From a virus, in IMG/VR virus record IMGVR_UViG_3300042350_005906, positions 1 to 33,619 of that record: 33,619 nucleotides of DNA; one strand, written 5' to 3'. The notes beneath the pieces were generated by a model, which saw nothing but the letters and a program-made list of their open reading frames with translations, was not told the DNA's origin and searched no databases. Both the position numbers and the translations under genes were made by a program. Below, in pieces: positions 30,216-33,619 of the stretch (the first letter of the stretch is position 1; the number at the start of each line of letters is the position of its first letter).

Positions 30216-30959
30216 TTAGTAGTCTGCTTTTCTTACAACAAAGTATGTAGTTTTTGTATTTTCTTCTTTAAAATCAAATTCTAATTTAAGTAATCCTTCT
30301 TGGGTGAATTTAATTGATGTAGAAGACGCACCTTTATTATTATGGAATATTTCTCTCAACATATTAGAATTGAATGGTATTTTATGTCCTTCAACAATAG
30401 AATGTTGAGCTTCAACAGTGAATGTAATTCTGTTTGAAAATTCCATTTTCTCTCCAAAAATAAACTCTAAAATAGGATTATCATGAATACTTTCAGTTGC
30501 TTTAAGAGTAACTAATTCATTATTAGGTATAGCTGAGGCTGCTTTAGTAAAGGCTAAAACATCATTAGGTTCCATAGTAGCTGATATATCATATTTGTCT
30601 GGTTCGTTTATAGTACCAGGTGATTGAATCATTAATGGATCTGCTAATGAATATTCAACTGTAAAACTAACATCTTGAAGAGTTAATTTAGTGTATACTT
30701 TATTAGTTTTAATTGGAGATATTAGTAATTGACCTGAGGTAACACCTAATAGTTTGTTTAATTGGGTAGTGTTAAATATAGCTAATTCACAATCTTCAAT
30801 AGGAAATTCATTACATTCAAGTTCTCCAATCATATCTTTATTTGGAGACATAAAGGCTATATTTAATGTATTATTTTGTATTTCCCACTTAACAGATTCA
30901 ATTAAACCCCCAAGATAATACCTTGAGATAATTGATTGGAGATGATTTTTTTCTATCAT
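30216..30959 (-). CDS. 45: Sliding clamp (T4 gp45-like)
   Basis: 247 residues, against 228 in T4 gp45. The two-domain clamp pattern shows alternating strands such as LNIAFMSPNKDMIGEL, ELVTLKATE and LKLEFDFKEE, and a C-terminal TTYFVVRKADY strand. The trimeric ring tethers the polymerase to DNA and, in T4, activates late transcription. The assignment rests on overall pattern and on position directly after the split polymerase; gp45 sequences are poorly conserved. The ATG overlaps the 43B stop by one base (TAATG). Confidence 0.82.
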   Translation of the reverse strand: MIEKNHLQSIISRYYLGGLIESVKWEIQNNTLNIAFMSPNKDMIGELECNEFPIEDCELAIFNTTQLNKLLGVTSGQLLISPIKTNKVYTKLTLQDVSFTVEYSLADPLMIQSPGTINEPDKYDISATMEPNDVLAFTKAASAIPNNELVTLKATESIHDNPILEFIFGEKMEFSNRITFTVEAQHSIVEGHKIPFNSNMLREIFHNNKGASSTSIKFTQEGLLKLEFDFKEENTKTTYFVVRKADY

Positions 30960-31888
30960 TAGAAATTAAAAAATTTATTTTTATATGGATTCAAATTTAA
31001 ATTCCAACCTAAATCATTATAGAATCCTTCTAATTTTGTTTGTAAAATGGTTTCAAATGATTTTTTACGGTCAGCATAATCATCCATAAATTTACGTATC
31101 TTATCTGGGAGATCAAAGTCTAAGAATGCAAGTGTTTCTATTTTATAAGGATTGTCTTTTAAATAAACCCATTTGATTTTATCACCTTGTACTATGTAAC
31201 TGTGTTGTTTGTCTAATTTCCAAAATCTAATTAGATCATTATAACGAACAGCAGCTTTTACGTTAGCAGGAGCACCTTTAACTAACTCAGTTAATATTTC
31301 ACTTGGTTTAGGTTTTCGAGTTACATAGTCATTTAATGTTTTAACTGAGGTTGGATTGCCTAGTAATGTAATGTCAGTATCAAGTGACATCATTCTTTCT
31401 TGAAATTCAAGGATTTGTTTATCAATTTCACTCTGTTTAACTCCTTTTAGTACTTGTTTAAGAACACTATCAAAAAACTTTCCAAACACAGGAGGAAAAT
31501 TAGCTTTCTTAAATTCAAGTCCTTTAATATCAAGTGATTCTTTAGATATACCTTCTTGTTTAGTAATCCATTGAGCATATCTACGAGTAGCTCTAAAATA
31601 AGCAGAACGAATAACACATTCTGTTTTCATTTCAAATCTATGAGTAGGTACATTGAAACATTCTTTAGCTAAAGTATTATAATATTCAGTAATAATGTCT
31701 TGGTATTTTAGAGCTATCTGTTCAAGTAAATTATCTTTTTCTTCATCACTTTTTTCTTCAAAGTCAGGATAAAGATATTTTAATAAAGGTTCAGCATTAA
31801 AATAATTGGAGTCTGTATCAACATATGCACAAAAATTATAATCACCTTCATCACATATCCACCACGGTGTTTCTTCTAAATGTATCAT
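30959..31888 (-). CDS. 43B: DNA polymerase C-terminal subunit (43B-like)
   Basis: 309 residues. It opens with motif C, CAYVDTDSNYF, with catalytic Asp24 and Asp26, then the rest of the palm and the thumb, including RATRRYAQWI and KGLEFKKANFPP, regions that contact template-primer DNA in family B enzymes. The C terminus ends YKNKFFNF, aromatic and suitable as a sliding clamp-binding tail like that of T4/RB69 gp43. It lacks motifs A and B, which lie in the preceding gene, so it cannot work alone. It is coupled to that gene by an ATGA overlap. The sum of the two products, 869 residues, is close to T4 gp43 (898), so little was lost in the split. Confidence 0.92.
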   Translation of the reverse strand: MIHLEETPWWICDEGDYNFCAYVDTDSNYFNAEPLLKYLYPDFEEKSDEEKDNLLEQIALKYQDIITEYYNTLAKECFNVPTHRFEMKTECVIRSAYFRATRRYAQWITKQEGISKESLDIKGLEFKKANFPPVFGKFFDSVLKQVLKGVKQSEIDKQILEFQERMMSLDTDITLLGNPTSVKTLNDYVTRKPKPSEILTELVKGAPANVKAAVRYNDLIRFWKLDKQHSYIVQGDKIKWVYLKDNPYKIETLAFLDFDLPDKIRKFMDDYADRKKSFETILQTKLEGFYNDLGWNLNLNPYKNKFFNF

Positions 31889-33567
31889 AATATTACTTCA
31901 CCTTTAATTACTTTATTCATATGGCGGTTAGCACATAAAGCGCTTTCTTGGATAATTCTTTGACCACTTAGAGTAATAGATTCACTCAGAATAACACTAC
32001 CATATCTAAAACTACCAAGAGCAGTCGCGCCATATAAACTATTTAACAAAATTTTCATTGTATGTTGTCTTTGGTGCCAAAATGCCCCTTTTTCTTTATC
32101 ACCAGCTTTATAAGCTTTTTTCATATAACCTTTATACTCTACCCTTTCATCAAACCACTTAGCCAAAATTGTTGATAAAACTGATTGTTTGTCTGTTCTA
32201 TACATCACACCATTAGCAGAAATGGCTAAATTATTTTCTATAATAAGTTGGGTTAATTTACTTACTTTAATATAAGTTTGCTTACGATTAGCATTTTCAA
32301 TAAGTAGTTCTTCATTAGGATTTCTTGTTTTTAAATCATTTAATCCTAATCTATTATTTCTATCATCATTGTCTATAATACGAGCTACAAATGTCTCTTT
32401 ACCAATATTAAGGGACATAATGATAGAAGGATATAGTGAAGTCAAATCCTCATCAAACATATACTTATACAAACCTGCAGCAGGGCAAAACAAATAACCT
32501 CCAGCATAATTCTTTTTAGTAATAGGATTTCTATCTTTAGCTGGTGGTATAATATTTTGGTCTAATAGATAAGCTGAGATAGCGCCATCTTGGGTTTTAG
32601 TGTTAGCATATACCTCACCATAGTTGTGTTTACCCTTATGAGACAAGTTTTTAACTAACCCAACATATTCAAATTTTTCATCTAATGCTTTTAGAATCTC
32701 AACATCTCGAAAGTTGTATTGGATAAACTTTTGAATATCTGTTTCAAATAATCTATCCAAATTACCATCATATTCAACCTTACCTAACCCAACATATTTT
32801 TCTCCAATAGCGTCTAATCTCATAGATGGTTCATCTCTGAAACTAAATTTTTTATGAAGTTTCATGTAGTCAAGAGATTCAACACCAGCTATATTTAGCC
32901 ATCCATCTCTATTCCATTGACTTTCATCTCTAACAATGTCAATTGGAGATAAAGCATTAGCAAATTCTTCACCTAATACATTACTAATCCTAAAATAAAG
33001 ATATGGAATATCAAAATAATCACTATTCCATCCTACTAAAATATCAGGATTAATTTCTTTATATCTTTCAAGAAAAGTAGCTAGTAATTCTTCTTCAGTT
33101 CTACAAGGAACAATTTCTTTATGTCCTTTAGTATGTCTAATTTGACCTTTTTTATCTAAAATAAGAATAACCCATTTATCAGGTGTTTTATCCCACCAAG
33201 CAATAGATGTTACAGGCTTAGGAGCAGCTTGAATATATTCTTCTGTAAGCGCTCCTCCCATTTCAATCTCAATATCAAAAAATACTTCACGATGTCCTTT
33301 AGATACATCATCATTAATTCCATATTTTTCAATAAGGAATTTTTGGTATGGGGGCATATCATGAAAATGAACATTGGGAGTATTTTTATCCCAATCATAA
33401 GTTTTTTTGAGCCATTCTCCATTTAGTCCCTGATAACTAGCTTCATGTTCAGGGCATTCTATATAAGCGGGATTGCGCCAGGGGATTATTTTGTAATCAT
33501 TTTCAGTCCATAAATGTATCTTATATTGGTTTTTACCAACATATTCAGCATAACATTTTTTATACAT
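31885..33567 (-). CDS. 43A: DNA polymerase N-terminal subunit, exonuclease plus motifs A and B (43A-like)
   Basis: 560 residues. The 3'-5' proofreading domain is intact: Exo I FFDIE (Asp98, Glu100), Exo II WNSDYFD (Asn181, Asp186), Exo III YNFRD (Tyr284, Asp288). The polymerase palm begins with motif A, DLTSLYPSI (374-382), and motif B, KILLNSLYG (505-513), in the fingers. The protein ends at residue 560 with no motif C. It is the first half of a family B polymerase like T4 gp43. The next gene, coupled by ATGA, supplies motif C. No homing endonuclease or intron lies at the split. The leader has no Shine-Dalgarno. Confidence 0.94.
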   Translation of the reverse strand: MYKKCYAEYVGKNQYKIHLWTENDYKIIPWRNPAYIECPEHEASYQGLNGEWLKKTYDWDKNTPNVHFHDMPPYQKFLIEKYGINDDVSKGHREVFFDIEIEMGGALTEEYIQAAPKPVTSIAWWDKTPDKWVILILDKKGQIRHTKGHKEIVPCRTEEELLATFLERYKEINPDILVGWNSDYFDIPYLYFRISNVLGEEFANALSPIDIVRDESQWNRDGWLNIAGVESLDYMKLHKKFSFRDEPSMRLDAIGEKYVGLGKVEYDGNLDRLFETDIQKFIQYNFRDVEILKALDEKFEYVGLVKNLSHKGKHNYGEVYANTKTQDGAISAYLLDQNIIPPAKDRNPITKKNYAGGYLFCPAAGLYKYMFDEDLTSLYPSIIMSLNIGKETFVARIIDNDDRNNRLGLNDLKTRNPNEELLIENANRKQTYIKVSKLTQLIIENNLAISANGVMYRTDKQSVLSTILAKWFDERVEYKGYMKKAYKAGDKEKGAFWHQRQHTMKILLNSLYGATALGSFRYGSVILSESITLSGQRIIQESALCANRHMNKVIKGEVIL

Positions 33568-33580
33568 TACCAGTAATTAA

Positions 33581-33619
33581 TTACGTTTGAGGATTCATTG
33601 GGAATCGACGCTTTTTTTT
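33581..33619 (-). CDS. 3' end of an unidentified gene, cut by window edge
   Basis: A frame open from the edge reads KKKRRFPMNPQT and stops at TAA 33581-33583, 13 bases before the polymerase start. The basic tail and the short spacing fit the end of a real gene, but twelve residues do not identify it. Confidence 0.4.
   Translation of the reverse strand, partial: KKKRRFPMNPQT

Noticed and set aside
31880-31895. The polymerase break as a sequencing frameshift.
   Set aside because: The break has an in-frame ATGA stop/start like other true gene junctions in this window, and the second product opens just before motif C. A base error remains possible and is listed as a check.
1-33619. tRNA genes, CRISPR arrays, insertion sequences and attachment sites.
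   Set aside because: The gaps are too short and contain no cloverleaf-like sequence, regular repeats, transposase or integrase frame.

Overview
The window looks like part of the genome of a tailed dsDNA phage, distantly related to the T4 group. All credible genes lie on the minus strand and are read from high to low coordinates. They are packed with 1-4 base overlaps (ATGA, TAATG), and no gap exceeds about 130 bases. The replication genes are of T4 type: family B DNA polymerase, gp45 sliding clamp, and gp44 and gp62 clamp loader subunits. The DNA is AT-rich. Most starts have an A/T-rich leader and no convincing Shine-Dalgarno sequence, and three leaders carry TTG-N19/20-TATATTTA, close to the Bacteroidota sigma-A promoter. 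A Bacteroidota host is therefore my best guess, but it is an inference.

Layout in transcription order. (1) 33619-23839, replisome and chaperonin block: DNA polymerase split into 43A and 43B, sliding clamp, two unknown proteins, a terminator/promoter-like junction, a small unknown protein, GroES, GroEL, another unknown protein, clamp loader ATPase (gp44), two small unknown proteins, clamp loader small subunit (gp62), a MazG-like protein and an iron-sulfur PD-(D/E)XK nuclease. (2) 23860-23611: a promoter/operator-like region and a 59-residue ribbon-helix-helix-like protein. (3) 23614-776: about 23 kb of glycan genes. These comprise glycosyltransferases of several folds (GT2, GT4/GT-B, GT34-like and a GT2-GT10 fusion), an FkbM methyltransferase, a cupin-nucleotidyltransferase-kinase fusion, and many sugar or carbon-skeleton enzymes. 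(4) 690-1: three small unknown genes, the last cut by the window edge.

The glycan genes look like a nearly self-contained sugar pathway. Sugar activation could come from the cupin-nucleotidyltransferase-kinase protein. An RmlB-like 4,6-dehydratase and a DegT-fold enzyme with His in place of the PLP lysine would make a deoxy-keto sugar. A pyruvate-type thiamine enzyme and two HpcH/HpaI-type aldolase-fold proteins could extend or branch it. A ferredoxin-reductase-like flavoprotein, a LdpA-like double [4Fe-4S] protein and an SDR could supply reduction. GatZ-like and AroE-like proteins add unexplained carbon chemistry. The glycosyltransferases would then attach the product, perhaps to virion proteins or to host surface glycan. 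The product is unknown.

The points most worth attention are the LdpA-like iron-sulfur protein beside a flavin reductase, the His-for-Lys dehydratase-like enzyme without the usual Fe-S cysteines, the split polymerase with all motifs kept, the GroES-GroEL pair inside the replisome genes, and the small regulator with a dyad over its own putative promoter.
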